Origin: Nodosilinea sp. FACHB-141
Lineage (GTDB): Bacteria; Cyanobacteriota; Cyanobacteriia; Phormidesmidales; Phormidesmidaceae
Direction: 5' to 3'
Assembly (NCBI RefSeq): GCF_014696135.1
Contig: NZ_JACJPP010000013.1
Span: 310,001 to 374,000, forward strand
DNA: 64,000 nucleotides
Every line of letters begins with the position of its first letter. Position 1 is the first letter of the stretch. Shown in pieces: positions 9,047 through 18,483 of this stretch. The notes beneath the pieces were generated by a model, which worked only from the letters and a program-made list of their open reading frames with translations, was not told the origin of the DNA and did no database searches. A program made the position numbers and the translations under genes.

Positions 9047-12000
9047 CTAAGCACTAAAGTACTTCGCCGCCGGGTGATAAGCCACGATCGCCGTGGTCGA
9101 CTGCTCAGGATGTAGCTGTTCACTTTCATCGATGGTCAAGCCAATCTGCTCAGCCTTGAGCAGCTCTATCTGCACCGGCTGGTCATCCATATTTGGGCAG
9201 GCCGGGTAGCCAAAGCTATAGCGCGACCCCTGGTAGCGCTGCTGAAGCACCTCCCGCAAGGTGCCAGGCTCCAGCTCCCCATAGCCCAGTTCTTGACGAA
9301 TGCGAGCGTGGCACCACTCCGCTAGAGCCTCGGCGGTTTGCACCGACAGCCCGTAGTAGTACAGGTAGTCGGTGTATCGGTCATCCTTGAAGAGGCTCTG
9401 GGCGAACTCCGTAGCCACTTCACCCACCGTCACCGCCTGCATAGGGAATACGTCGAACTGGCCGGGCTTCGCCAGTTCCTTAGGCAAGAAGAAGTCGGCA
9501 ATGCACAGCCGTCGCAGCGACTTTTGCCGGGGGAAGGTGAAGGTGGCGATGGGATCTGGGTGGATGGGAGAATCTATCTGCCCATCTGCTACAACAGACG
9601 GATCGTAGATATGCAAACTATTCCCCTCTGCCAGACAGGGGAAATAGCCGTAGACCAGTTGGGGATGGAGTAAGCCCTCTGCCAAAATCCGCTGCTTCCA
9701 GGTATCCAGAATGGGATGTACCGTCTCCTGCAAGAACGCATCGTACTCCTCACGAGATTGCTCTTGGGGTTTGCGGAATTGCCACTGACCCACAAACAGC
9801 GCCTGGAGATCGAGGTAGCTAAAGACGTCCTCCAGCGAAATCTCTGCCGGGGTGAGCACGCGGGTGCCCCAGAAGGGAGGCGTGGGGCGGGGAATGGTGG
9901 GGTCTACGGCTTCGGAGCGGGTGATGTCTTGGGGTGATGGGGTAATTGGGTGATCGAGTGATGGGGTAATGGAGTAATCGGGTGATGAGGTCACTCCATC
10001 ACTCTTCAACTCCGTCACTCCATCACTCTCCAACTCCGTCACTCCATCACTCTCCAACTCCGTCACTCCATCACTCTCCAACTCCGTCACTCCATCACTC
10101 CCCACCGCCTCAACTTCATCCAAAAACCCACTCAGGTCATCCCAGTTTCCCGCCGCCTTCGCGGGCATGAGTTTGTCCATAAAGTGCAGGTCAGAGAAGG
10201 CATCTTTGCCGTAGACGACCTTGCCCTTGTAAGTGTTCTGGCAATCTTCGTGAACGAACTTGGGGGTCAGCGCCGCGCCGCCGAGGATGACGGGGACGGT
10301 AATGCCCTCTTGGTTGAAGGTCTCCAGGTTGTCTTTCATAAAGGCGGTGGATTTGACCAGCAGACCGCTCATGGCGATGCAGTCGGCGTGGTGCTCGCGA
10401 TAGGCCTGGATGATCGCGTCCACGGGCTGTTTGATGCCCAGGTTGACCACCTTGTAGCCATTGTTCGACAGAATGATATCGACCAGGTTTTTGCCGATGT
10501 CGTGGACATCGCCCTTGACCGTGGCGATGATGAAGGTGCCCTTGCCGGAGCCGTCGCTGTCGGCTTTTTCCATGTAGGGTTCGAGATATGCCACGGCGGC
10601 TTTCATAGTCTGAGCCGATTGCAGCACAAAGGGCAGTTGCATTTGGCCGGAGCCAAACAGTTCACCTACCACCTTCATGCCGTCGAGCAAAAAGGTGTTG
10701 ATGATTTCAAGCGGTGGATAGGTTTCGAGCGCCTTGGCCAGGGCATCGTCAAGGCCAATGCGCTCACCATCGATGATGTGCTGCTTGAGCTGCTCGTCGA
10801 TGGGCAAGTCTTTGGCGATCGCCTCCTTTTTCTTCAGGCTCTTGCCCTCAAATAGGGTGGTGAGCTTGGTTAACGGGTCATAGGAGACAATGTCGCCGTC
10901 AAATTCGCGGCGATCGTAGATCAGGTCGCGGCAGACTTTTTGGTGGTCGGGGTCGATTTTAGCCAGAGGCAAAATCTTGGCGGCGCTAACGATCGCCCCA
11001 TCCAGTCCCACTTGCATCGCCTCGTGGAGAAACACCGAGTTGAGGGTGACGCGGGCTACCGGGCTGAGGCCAAAGGAAACGTTCGACACCCCCAGCATGA
11101 TGTGGCTGCCGGGCAGGTTTTTGCGAATCAGCCGAATCGATTCGAGGGTTTCGCGCCCGTTCACCCGGTCTTCTTCAATGCCGGTCGAAATCGGCAACGC
11201 CAGGGTGTCGAAGAAAATCTCGTGGGCGGGCAGGCCGTATTCCAAGGCGTCACGATAGGCACGCTGGGCAATTTGGAACTTCTTCTCGGCACTGCGGGCC
11301 ATGCCGTCTTCGTCGATGGTGCCGACGACAATGCCTGCACCGTATCTCTTTGCCAGCTCCAGCACTTTGAAGAAGCGCTCGTCACCATCCTCGTAGTTCG
11401 TCGAGTTAAGAATGCACTTGCCCCCGGCCACTTTCAGGCCCGCCTCCATCTTTTGCCACTCGGTGGAGTCGAGCATCAGCGGCAGAGTGACGTTGGTGAC
11501 CAGGCGCGACACCAACTCGTGCATGTCGCGTTCGCCGTCGCGGCCCACGTAGTCTACGTTCACGTCGAGGACGTGGGCGCCCTCTTTGACCTGTTCTCTC
11601 GCCAACGCCACCAGCCCATCCCAATCCTCCGCATTCAGCATCTCGCGGCACTTTTTCGAGCCGCTAGCGTTGAGCCGTTCCCCCACGATCAAAAACGAGT
11701 TGTCTTGCTCGTAGGGCTGGGGGCTGTAGATCGAGGCGGCGGCGGGGATGTAGTTGAGGGCGGGGCGGGGGGAGGGGTGGGAGGGTGGATGGGTGGATGG
11801 GTGGATGGGTAGGTGTTCTGTATCGGGTGACTCGCCTACACGCCCACTCGCCCACTCGCCTACCCTAACGGGTCTCGGCTTCGGCCGCAGATCCTTAGCC
11901 AACTCTGCCAATTGCGCAATGTGCTCGGGTCGGGTGCCGCAGCAGCCGCCGATCACCTGCACGCCGAGATCCTCGATGAAGTGCATCAGCGACATGCGCA

Positions 12001-12823
12001 GTTCCATCGGGGTGAGGCGGTAGACAGCATTGCCGCCCACGTTTTCGGGCAAACCGGCGTTGGGGATGCAGGAGATCACAAAGGGCGACTGCTCGGCCAG
12101 GTGGCGCACGTGGTCTTTCATCAGGTCGGGGCCGGTGGCGCAGTTGAGGCCCAGAATGTCGATGGGGTAGGGTTCGAGAATGGTTAGGGCAGCGGCCATC
12201 TCGGTGCCGACGAGCATAGTACCCTGCTGCTCCATGGTGACGGAGACCATTAGGGGCAGGCGCTTTCCTGTTGCGGTGAAAGCTTCTTCAATGCCGTTGA
12301 GGGCGGCTTTGATTTGCAGTACGTCCTGGCAGGTTTCGACCAGCATCAGGTCTACACCACCGTCGATCAGCCCCTTCGCCTGATCGACGTAGGAATCTTT
12401 GAGGGTGTCGAAGTCGATATGGCCTAGGGTGGGTAGTTTTGTCCCTGGCCCCATGGACCCGGCGACGAAGCGAGGTTTGTCAGGAGTGGAGTATTCGTCG
12501 GCGACGCGGCGGGCCAAGGCGGCGGCGGTTTTGTTGAGTTCGTAGGCGCGATCGGCCAAGTCATATTCGGCCAGCACGATCGCAGTACCGCCGAAGGTGT
12601 CGGTTTCAATCACGTCGGCCCCGGCTTCAAGAAACCCACGGTGCACGGTTTCTACAGCTTTGGGATTGGTGAATACCAGATATTCATTGCAGCCTTCGTA
12701 CTCGGGGCCACCAAAGTCTTCCGCCGTCAGGTTTTGCACTTGAAGGTTAGTACCCATCGCGCCATCGAAGACCATGACGGGGCGATCGGGGCTGTGGAGG
12801 CGATCGAGAAAGGCGCTAGACAT
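9047..12823 (-). CDS. metH: Cobalamin-dependent methionine synthase
   Basis: MetH transfers the methyl group of 5-methyltetrahydrofolate to homocysteine via cobalamin. The start is taken at [10 protein letters not shown] (12823); the 14 upstream codons look spurious. Domains in order: homocysteine-binding barrel ([20 protein letters not shown] and the zinc-binding [10 protein letters not shown] near 295), pterin-binding barrel from about 375 ([21 protein letters not shown]), B12 domain with the cobalamin-ligating DVHDIGKN near residue 770, and the AdoMet reactivation domain from about 980 ([15 protein letters not shown]). The 1258-residue length is slightly above usual because two inter-domain linkers carry repeat insertions: a His/Pro/Ser-rich stretch near 320-352 and repeated SDGVTELE near 905-963. 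All catalytic motifs are intact, so the enzyme is probably functional. Confidence 0.96.
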   Translation of the reverse strand: MSSAFLDRLHSPDRPVMVFDGAMGTNLQVQNLTAEDFGGPEYEGCNEYLVFTNPKAVETVHRGFLEAGADVIETDTFGGTAIVLAEYDLADRAYELNKTAAALARRVADEYSTPDKPRFVAGSMGPGTKLPTLGHIDFDTLKDSYVDQAKGLIDGGVDLMLVETCQDVLQIKAALNGIEEAFTATGKRLPLMVSVTMEQQGTMLVGTEMAAALTILEPYPIDILGLNCATGPDLMKDHVRHLAEQSPFVISCIPNAGLPENVGGNAVYRLTPMELRMSLMHFIEDLGVQVIGGCCGTRPEHIAQLAELAKDLRPKPRPVRVGEWASGRVGESPDTEHLPIHPSTHPPSHPSPRPALNYIPAAASIYSPQPYEQDNSFLIVGERLNASGSKKCREMLNAEDWDGLVALAREQVKEGAHVLDVNVDYVGRDGERDMHELVSRLVTNVTLPLMLDSTEWQKMEAGLKVAGGKCILNSTNYEDGDERFFKVLELAKRYGAGIVVGTIDEDGMARSAEKKFQIAQRAYRDALEYGLPAHEIFFDTLALPISTGIEEDRVNGRETLESIRLIRKNLPGSHIMLGVSNVSFGLSPVARVTLNSVFLHEAMQVGLDGAIVSAAKILPLAKIDPDHQKVCRDLIYDRREFDGDIVSYDPLTKLTTLFEGKSLKKKEAIAKDLPIDEQLKQHIIDGERIGLDDALAKALETYPPLEIINTFLLDGMKVVGELFGSGQMQLPFVLQSAQTMKAAVAYLEPYMEKADSDGSGKGTFIIATVKGDVHDIGKNLVDIILSNNGYKVVNLGIKQPVDAIIQAYREHHADCIAMSGLLVKSTAFMKDNLETFNQEGITVPVILGGAALTPKFVHEDCQNTYKGKVVYGKDAFSDLHFMDKLMPAKAAGNWDDLSGFLDEVEAVGSDGVTELESDGVTELESDGVTELESDGVTELKSDGVTSSPDYSITPSLDHPITPSPQDITRSEAVDPTIPRPTPPFWGTRVLTPAEISLEDVFSYLDLQALFVGQWQFRKPQEQSREEYDAFLQETVHPILDTWKQRILAEGLLHPQLVYGYFPCLAEGNSLHIYDPSVVADGQIDSPIHPDPIATFTFPRQKSLRRLCIADFFLPKELAKPGQFDVFPMQAVTVGEVATEFAQSLFKDDRYTDYLYYYGLSVQTAEALAEWCHARIRQELGYGELEPGTLREVLQQRYQGSRYSFGYPACPNMDDQPVQIELLKAEQIGLTIDESEQLHPEQSTTAIVAYHPAAKYFSA
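9932..10103. repeat. Octamer-derived tandem repeat inside metH (linker 2)
   Basis: Bases 9932-9990 read as degenerate 8-mers (GGGTGATG, GGGTAATT, GAGTGATG). Bases 9990-10103 hold four to five near-perfect 24-bp units, each three 8-mers (CACTCCAT, CACTCTCC, AACTCCGT). On the minus strand each 24-bp unit encodes SDGVTELE, between the B12 and AdoMet domains. Confidence 0.85.
11768..11866. repeat. Octamer tandem repeat inside metH (linker 1)
   Basis: GGGTGGAT is repeated in tandem at about 11781-11811, and 8-mers of the CACTCGCC type follow at about 11827-11865. In MetH this encodes a His/Pro/Ser/Thr-rich linker ([13 protein letters not shown]) between the homocysteine- and folate-binding modules. 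The period is 8 bp, so successive units are read in different frames. Confidence 0.85.
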
Positions 12824-12994
12824 GGGGCTTAGAACGGGGTTGCGACAGAGATCACCTATTATCAACCATTGCCCCCTAAGAGCGCATCCAAAAATTAGCT
12901 TCCCAGGGCGACAGGTTCAAAGGCCAAGCACGTTTTTGGATAGGTTCTAATACGAAATCCGCCTTGAGAAACCCCGCTTCAAAACAGAGATCTC

Positions 12995-13023
12995 GTAGGG
13001 GCATTGCAGTGCAATGCCCCTAC
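12995..13023. repeat. Perfect palindromic intergenic element
   Basis: GTAGGGGCATTGCA at 12995-13008 is followed by one base and then its exact complement at 13010-13023. It resembles the GTAGGGGCATTGC-type interspersed palindromes common between cyanobacterial genes. It lies between the metH start and the 3' end of the Rieske gene, so it could also end Rieske transcripts. Confidence 0.75.
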
Positions 13024-13085
13024 AAACCGGGTGTAGCCCAATAAAATCCGGTGCAACTCAGTAGGGGATCTTGATCGCGGTTTCC

Positions 13086-13637
13086 CTAGCGCGGATCGAC
13101 TGAGGGTGCTCGCTCGACCAAGCGAATTTGGTTTTGCCGCTCGACCACAGTGACCAGGGGCAGCGGTTTACGGGCCGGCCCCCGCAGCACCCGTCCCTCA
13201 GCATCAAACTTAGAGCCGTGGCAGGGGCAGGCAAAGCGGTTTTGGTCGGCCTGCCAGATGACGGCGCAGCCTCGGTGGGGGCAGATGGGGCGCAGGCCGT
13301 AGGAGGCGATCGCCGGCCCCTCCTGAATCACTAGATAGGTGACATTGGGCAATCCTTGCACCGGTTGGGGGATGCCCGGCGTAGTGGTGAGCAAGAAGGA
13401 ATCGACGGCGATCGCATTCCCCGCTGCATCAAGCGCCTGCACCCCCGGCAAATAGTCGAGGCATTGAGAATTTTGGGGAAACGTTGAGCACAGTTCTTCT
13501 AAATCTTGGCCCGCCGCTGGTTGGGGCCGTGAGAAAACCATGGCGATCGCCCCTAGACTGCCCCCGGCCATGTACCTGAGCAGACTCCGTCGACTAGGGT
13601 ACTTAGCCTGGGACTGGGAATTTGAGGAATGGGCCAT
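13086..13637 (-). CDS. Rieske [2Fe-2S] protein, PetC3-like
   Basis: A 183-residue protein with a twin-arginine-like N-terminus (SRRSLLRYMAGGSLGAIAM), either a TAT signal or an N-terminal membrane anchor. The Rieske cluster motifs CPHRGC (about 131-136) and CPCHGS (about 150-155) supply the two Cys and two His ligands of the [2Fe-2S] centre, and the second Cys of each box can form the stabilising disulfide. The region before the cluster is shorter than in thylakoid PetC of the cytochrome b6f complex. No petA or other cytochrome gene is adjacent. This points to a minor Rieske protein such as PetC3, probably in the periplasm or plasma membrane; the electron partner is unknown. The exact subtype is inferred. 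Confidence 0.8.
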   Translation of the reverse strand: MAHSSNSQSQAKYPSRRSLLRYMAGGSLGAIAMVFSRPQPAAGQDLEELCSTFPQNSQCLDYLPGVQALDAAGNAIAVDSFLLTTTPGIPQPVQGLPNVTYLVIQEGPAIASYGLRPICPHRGCAVIWQADQNRFACPCHGSKFDAEGRVLRGPARKPLPLVTVVERQNQIRLVERAPSVDPR

Positions 13638-13888
13638 ATTGTCTAAATCGCCTGTTGAATAGCTGTAAAAATTCTGAGAGCCGATCTATATCACTAGGGT
13701 CAGGCTAACGAACAATCCTGCTCTCAGCCAAGGACGGGCAAGCTTGGGCGCGGCCAGAAGAGACGGCCAGCAAAGTCAGAGTGATGTTGTCTGAGCACAG
13801 CCTGTCGAATAATTCGGGTTGCACCCCCATCCAAGGGTTTCTTACTATATGCTTTGTCTGTAGTTATCTGGCATGATTCATCACCACA

Positions 13889-14248
13889 ATGGGCAGACTC
13901 TCCACCCACGTTCTTGACACAGCCCTGGGTAAGCCCGCCGCCTCGCTGCGGCTCACAGTCTGGGCCATTAACAATGAAGCCGACATCAAAACGGCGCTAA
14001 AAACCGTTGAGACTAACAGCGATGGCCGCACCGATGAGCCGCTGCTAGAGGGCGACGAACTGCATAAAGGCACCTACGAAATCACCTTTGACGTGGCGGC
14101 CTATTTTGCCAAAACGAGTGCGGCTCTTTCTGAGCCCCCGTTTTTAGACCAAATCCCAGTGCGGTTTACGATCGCCGACCCCACCAGCAACTTTCACGTG
14201 CCGCTGCTGGTGTCGCCCTGGTCCTACAGCACCTATCGGGGCAGCTAG
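13889..14248 (+). CDS. hiuH: 5-hydroxyisourate hydrolase (transthyretin-like)
   Basis: The enzyme hydrolyses 5-hydroxyisourate to OHCU in urate catabolism. The 119-residue protein matches the family in length. It shows the N-terminal catalytic motif [14 protein letters not shown], the central [11 protein letters not shown], and the C-terminal signature WSYSTYRGS (family consensus YRGS), which together place the catalytic His, Arg, His and Ser. The residues [11 protein letters not shown] include the second histidine. Its stop overlaps the end of the convergent diguanylate cyclase gene by 4 bp. No other urate-pathway gene is in the window. ATG at 13889 follows CATCACCACA, with no strong ribosome-binding site. 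Confidence 0.93.
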   Translation: MGRLSTHVLDTALGKPAASLRLTVWAINNEADIKTALKTVETNSDGRTDEPLLEGDELHKGTYEITFDVAAYFAKTSAALSEPPFLDQIPVRFTIADPTSNFHVPLLVSPWSYSTYRGS

Positions 14249-15279
14249 GTCGGCCGTAGCGGAGACGTCGCGGTGGGGGTAGCGGCCACAACGATGCGAT
14301 CGCGGCCTTCGGCTTTGGCCTGGTAGAGGGCCGCATCAGCAGCCCGCAGCACATCTTCAGGCTGCCACTGGTGATCGGGCACTGTTGCCGCTACGCCAAA
14401 ACTCAAACTGACATAGGGACCAACTGGCGATTTGGGGTGGGCAATGGCGCGGGCTCGCAGGGTGCTGCGCAGGCGGCTCAAAAGGTGCTGCGCTCCCTCT
14501 AAATCAGTTTTTGGCAAAATCAGAGCAAACTCTTCGCCGCCGTAGCGGGCAGCCAAATCAGCTGGCCGGCGAATTACGGTGTCGAGCACGGCTGCGATCG
14601 CCCGCAGACACTGATCCCCTGAAATATGGCCGTAGGTGTCGTTGTAGGGCTTAAAGTAATCGACATCGCAAAGCACTACTGCCAGCGGAGTTTGCTCGCG
14701 GCGGCCGAGCTTCCACTCGTAGGCCAGCTTGTCGTCAAAGGCGCGCCGGTTGGGAATGCCGGTCAGACTATCCTGAACGGCGAGCTGCTGGAGGATCTGG
14801 TTGTCGGCCGCTAGCTGCTGCTCAAGCAACCGCTCTTGGGTCAACAGGGTACTAAGCTTTAACGCCTGCTGCCGGGCGCGCAGCAGCGACTCCACCCGCA
14901 GCAGCAGCTCAGTCTGGTCGACCGGCATCGTAATCACATCGTCCACCTGCTGGCGCTGGGACGGCGTCATCAAGGGCAGGTGCTGGCGCTTGAGCAGCAG
15001 CAAAAAGGGCAAAAACACCGGGCTGGCCTCCTTCCGCTGCTGGGCAATGTGCTCGCTATAGCGCCCCAAAAACGCGGTATCAAAAATGCACAGGTCATAG
15101 GCTTGGCCCCACCTGAGCGCCATCGCCGGCACCTCTTGCAGGCTATAAAACCGACTCAAGAACGCTGACAACAGCTGGCGATTTTGCTGATGGTCTACCC
15201 CCAGCAGCACGCGATGCTGCCATTGATGATCGGAATCTGGGAGTGGATCAGCGCAGGGTGGTGGAACATCAGGGCTCAT
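14245..15279 (-). CDS. Diguanylate cyclase with degenerate receiver domain
   Basis: A 344-residue protein that should make cyclic di-GMP from GTP. The GGDEF domain (about residues 165-330) carries the active-site GGEEF, the PNRRAFD and [10 protein letters not shown] metal/GTP segments, and an intact inhibitory site RPAD exactly five residues before GGEEF. The N-terminal ~130 residues resemble a response-regulator receiver: [10 protein letters not shown], then IFDTAF with a possible phosphoacceptor Asp, but the conserved Lys is replaced (VITMPVD). It may therefore be a pseudo-receiver used for protein contact. Its start lies 11 bp inside the end of the KaiC-like gene, so the two are probably translated from one mRNA. 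Confidence 0.92.
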   Translation of the reverse strand: MSPDVPPPCADPLPDSDHQWQHRVLLGVDHQQNRQLLSAFLSRFYSLQEVPAMALRWGQAYDLCIFDTAFLGRYSEHIAQQRKEASPVFLPFLLLLKRQHLPLMTPSQRQQVDDVITMPVDQTELLLRVESLLRARQQALKLSTLLTQERLLEQQLAADNQILQQLAVQDSLTGIPNRRAFDDKLAYEWKLGRREQTPLAVVLCDVDYFKPYNDTYGHISGDQCLRAIAAVLDTVIRRPADLAARYGGEEFALILPKTDLEGAQHLLSRLRSTLRARAIAHPKSPVGPYVSLSFGVAATVPDHQWQPEDVLRAADAALYQAKAEGRDRIVVAATPTATSPLRPT

Positions 15280-16726
15280 TTTCGTTGGACTTAATGAATT
15301 CAGGAACTCCGCTCAAGATGCCCCGCAGCTGGGTCAGCGGACGACCTACCTTGATGCCGTAGCGAGAAATTTCAAACTCCCGTAAAGTCTTTTCAAAATC
15401 GCTGAGGCGCTTCTTTAAAACGCCGATCGCCCGCCGCATTTGGCCGCGCATTTCTAGATAGCGCAGAAAAATAATGTTGTCGGCCAGGTAGGACACGCCC
15501 AGCTCCGTCGCTTTAAAGTCGCCGGTAATTGACTCAATTTCATTGGTGAGGATAGTGGTCACCCCGCGCCCTTTGAGATACTGGCAAAGGCTGTGAATAT
15601 TGCGAATCAGGTCGTCTTCTTTGAACGACAGCTTATAGCCCAGCACGCTGTCGATCATGATCAGCTGGGTGCCAGCCTTTTCAACTTCGAGGCGCACCTG
15701 GTGGGCAAACTCATCGGGAGAATACAGCAGCGGGTCAACCTTAAAGATCGCCAAGGTGCCCCGATTGACCATCGCCCGCACCGGAATATTGATGCCTTCA
15801 CAGCGGTTGAGCAGAGTATCAACCGCCTCCTCAAACAGGTAGACGACCGAGCGATCGCCCCGCCCCGCTGCCTCTTTAATAAATTGCAGCCCTAGGGTAG
15901 TTTTGCCCACGCCGCTGGGGCCAGAAATAATCGTTACCGTGCCGGTTTCAATGCCGCCGCTGAGCAGCTCATCAATTTCAGGAATGCCGGCTGGGCAGAG
16001 GCGCGGTGCAGCCGTGGCCACCGGATCTTCATTAGGTACCAGCTGGGGAAAGACCACCAGGCCGCGATCGCAGATTCGCATCGAGTGCAGCCCCTTGCGA
16101 AACGTGCCGCCCCGCAGTTTAGACACCTGAATATGGCGGCCCTCCTCCTGCATTTGCAGGGTGAGAATGCCATCGCTAATGAACTGCAAATCCTCATCGG
16201 GGGCCTCCTGGCTGCCCTCAGAGGTAAACAGCACCGTGGCTCCCTGGTGAAGCAAAAAGCGCAAAAACCCCACCACCTGCTGGCGAAATTGATAGGCATC
16301 GGTCGCCAGGTAGCGCAGCTGGGTCATCGAGTCGATGAATACCCGCTGGGGCTTGAGCGCGCTGACTTGCTCGACAATTCGCTCCGTCAGCGGGCCCTGT
16401 TCGACCTGGGCGGCCGCAAAAATGTCGTAGCCCTGGTTTTGCACAAAAAAGTCGGCGTTGGGGCTCAAATCTAAAACATGCACCGCATCTACCGGAAAGC
16501 CTGATGCCGCACCGTTGCGCCGCAGTTGTTCCATCGATTCCCCGAGGCTGATGAAGAGGCGCGGGGTGCCATCATCTAGGTTGGTGGTGAGAAAATGCCA
16601 CCCCAGGGTAGTTTTGCCACAGCCCGGCCCACCTCTGGCCAGATAGGCCTGTCCTACCGGAAAGCCCCCCTCTAAAACTTCATCTAGCCCTTCAATTCCC
16701 GAGGAAAGTCGTTCATATTTTGACAT
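15269..16726 (-). CDS. KaiC-like dual RecA-domain ATPase
   Basis: A 485-residue protein starting at MSKYERLSSG, with two KaiC/RadA-type ATPase domains. The first Walker A is GGPGCGKTT (about residues 32-40) and the second GPSGVGKTT (about 270-278). The CI-type acidic pair is changed to GE (ISLGES), while the second domain keeps EE (YLFEEA). Around the position of the KaiC phosphosites the sequence is TELGVSYLADN, which keeps a Ser at the 431-equivalent but has Tyr where core KaiC has Thr432. No kaiA or kaiB is nearby. This is a KaiC paralogue rather than the core clock KaiC. It overlaps the downstream diguanylate cyclase gene, suggesting an ATPase switch that controls c-di-GMP output. Confidence 0.88.
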   Translation of the reverse strand: MSKYERLSSGIEGLDEVLEGGFPVGQAYLARGGPGCGKTTLGWHFLTTNLDDGTPRLFISLGESMEQLRRNGAASGFPVDAVHVLDLSPNADFFVQNQGYDIFAAAQVEQGPLTERIVEQVSALKPQRVFIDSMTQLRYLATDAYQFRQQVVGFLRFLLHQGATVLFTSEGSQEAPDEDLQFISDGILTLQMQEEGRHIQVSKLRGGTFRKGLHSMRICDRGLVVFPQLVPNEDPVATAAPRLCPAGIPEIDELLSGGIETGTVTIISGPSGVGKTTLGLQFIKEAAGRGDRSVVYLFEEAVDTLLNRCEGINIPVRAMVNRGTLAIFKVDPLLYSPDEFAHQVRLEVEKAGTQLIMIDSVLGYKLSFKEDDLIRNIHSLCQYLKGRGVTTILTNEIESITGDFKATELGVSYLADNIIFLRYLEMRGQMRRAIGVLKKRLSDFEKTLREFEISRYGIKVGRPLTQLRGILSGVPEFIKSNENEP

Positions 16727-16852
16727 CTTCGCCAAATTGCTCTCAAAATTAACGCCAACGCGCAGCAATTCTCCGCTAGCACCATTAGAGAGTCGCCTGG
16801 CCTCTCATCCTGCCACCAAACTGGCCTCTGGCGTTGTCATTGAGAAAAACCG

Positions 16853-18220
16853 TTAACGTTTGGGCCGCTGAATAATCTGCTCCATGACCCGCTGTTTGGT
16901 TTTGGGGTCGATGCCGATCAGCCGCACGTAGTCTTGGGCATAGTCGCCCAGGCAGCGTTCCACCTCGGCGCTAGCCGTAGCAGCATTCTGAGCAGAGATA
17001 GTTGGACCGCTCTGCCAGGCGTTGGTTTGAAACCGCCGCTGATCGACATGCTCTAGGGCCAGGCGATAGCCCTGGGAGAGAATGTTGTTGACCTGATCGC
17101 GCACTTCGGGGGGGAGGGTGGATGAGTGGGAGGGTGGATGGGTGGGAGGGTGGATGGGTGGGGGCGTGGAGGAGTGGGTGGACTGGGACGCATCGGGCAT
17201 GGGGCATTGAGGGGCATCACCGTTGCCGTTGCCAGATGCTTTGGCGGCATTGCCCCCGGTAGTGCCCTCAGCGGCAGGGTTGTCGTTGGGGTCGTAGGCG
17301 CGATAAAAGCTGCCGTTAGGGGCTGAGGACGCACCACCCGACTGCAAAACGCGGTTGTATTCGTTGGCGAGGCGCATGTCGTCGACCCGGCGCTGCTCAC
17401 GCACCAGGCGATCGCCCACCTCGAGCAAATGCGAGATGCTAAAGTCGGGCCGGCGGAAGGTGGGCGGCGTGGTGGTGTTGACTACGCTGCGGGAGACATT
17501 TTCAAGCCCCACTGAATAGATAAAGTCGCGGATCTGCTCGTTGTAGATCTGGGCGCGCACGGCTCCAAAGAAGTCGATCGCCTGGGTGGGAAAGGTATCA
17601 ACCAGCAGGGTAATGTCTTGGGAGGAGAGGCCGTCGGGCTCAAAGATGCCGCCGACAATGCCGATGCGATCGTCTCGATCGGGCTGCCAGTAAAACTTGT
17701 CCATGCGGCCGTCGCGAATCAGCGGCGCGTAGAGGGTCGAGAGGTCGTTGCCGGTCATAATGATCGGCACCCGCTGAATCTCATTTTCGTCATAGCTGCC
17801 CGGCAGCTGAACATTGGTGGGGTTGTCAGCAATGTTCATCAGGGTGTTGTTCACCAGCTGGGTGTTGACGGTGTACTGGGTGAGGGCGTCGAAGCGGCCC
17901 GCCCCAGCGTCGATGTCGTTGATCATCAGCACCGCCATTTTGCCCCGCACCCGCACCAGCTCGGCGGCTTCGCGGTAGCGCAGGCGAATCAGCCGGGCCG
18001 GGTCGCCCGCATCGGGGCTCTCTAGCTCACCGCCAGAGATGTGTACCACTTCGACGCCCATGCGCTCATACACCAGCTCACACTGAAAGGTTTTGCCCTC
18101 GCCCTTGCGGCCGTGCACCCCCAGCAGCAGAGGAATTTTGACCTGCGGCAGCTTGAGGTAGTTTTTGGTGATATGCACCGCCAGCTTTTCGAGAAAGCGG
18201 GGGGAGAGATAGTAGGACAT
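16853..18220 (-). CDS. rca: Rubisco activase with rubisco small-subunit-like C-terminal domain
   Basis: A 455-residue AAA+ protein. The start is placed at MSYYLSPRFLEKLAV, which matches cyanobacterial Rca; a GTG 12 bp upstream is the alternative. The ATPase core has Walker A GRKGEGKT, Walker B VLMINDIDAG, and an IMTGNDLSTLYAPLIRDGRM segment with the sensor and arginine residues. After residue ~370 comes an SSUL domain (VNNILSQGYRLALEHVDQRR and a following FQTNAWQSG), related to the RbcS-like repeats of CcmM, which helps target Rca to rubisco or carboxysomes. The joining linker (about 295-370) is low-complexity and carries an octamer repeat giving a His/Pro/Ser-rich run. Rca removes inhibitory sugar phosphates from rubisco active sites. 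No rbc genes are in the window. Confidence 0.92.
   Translation of the reverse strand: MSYYLSPRFLEKLAVHITKNYLKLPQVKIPLLLGVHGRKGEGKTFQCELVYERMGVEVVHISGGELESPDAGDPARLIRLRYREAAELVRVRGKMAVLMINDIDAGAGRFDALTQYTVNTQLVNNTLMNIADNPTNVQLPGSYDENEIQRVPIIMTGNDLSTLYAPLIRDGRMDKFYWQPDRDDRIGIVGGIFEPDGLSSQDITLLVDTFPTQAIDFFGAVRAQIYNEQIRDFIYSVGLENVSRSVVNTTTPPTFRRPDFSISHLLEVGDRLVREQRRVDDMRLANEYNRVLQSGGASSAPNGSFYRAYDPNDNPAAEGTTGGNAAKASGNGNGDAPQCPMPDASQSTHSSTPPPIHPPTHPPSHSSTLPPEVRDQVNNILSQGYRLALEHVDQRRFQTNAWQSGPTISAQNAATASAEVERCLGDYAQDYVRLIGIDPKTKQRVMEQIIQRPKR
17112..17184. repeat. Octamer tandem repeat inside rca linker
   Basis: About nine consecutive 8-mers alternate between GGGAGGGT and GGATGGGT types. They encode a His/Pro/Ser/Thr-rich linker (PPIHPPTHPPSHSS) just before the SSUL domain. 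Same family as the metH linker 1 array and the 31050-31098 array. Confidence 0.85.
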
Positions 18221-18400
18221 GAGGTTAAACACGGTGAGGTAGCAGGGATAGGTATCTGACAGAGGTGTAAAGCGATCGCCCTACACTTTGCAGAAAACTC
18301 AGCAGTATCCGTGTTTACATTATCCCGTAGCTTGGTGCAGTGAATGGTTCAAAAGGCTGAAGGCTGCAATAAGCGATCGCTATAGAGTAGCTTGCCAAGA

Positions 18401-18438
18401 CAAACCCCTCAGCCTCCCATGGGAGGCTGAGGGGTTTG
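18401..18438 (-). terminator. 38-bp perfect palindrome after the SLH gene
   Basis: CAAACCCCTCAGCCTCCCA at 18401-18419 is followed directly by its exact reverse complement at 18420-18438, a 19-bp stem with no spacer. It sits 46 bp beyond the stop of the minus-strand SLH gene and upstream of rca, which suits a terminator that insulates rca. The T-run after the stem is short (GGGGTTTG). Confidence 0.75.
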
Positions 18439-18483
18439 CTAACTACAGTGCAGCCACTGGGTTAGGTGACCTGACCGAGCCAA

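Noticed and set aside
9990-10103. Regular repeats that might be a CRISPR array
   Set aside because: The 24-bp units are contiguous with no variable spacers and lie in frame within metH.
10940-11812. 290-codon plus-strand frame inside metH
   Set aside because: It lies opposite the intact metH catalytic domains, with no recognisable protein family and a repeat-derived tail.
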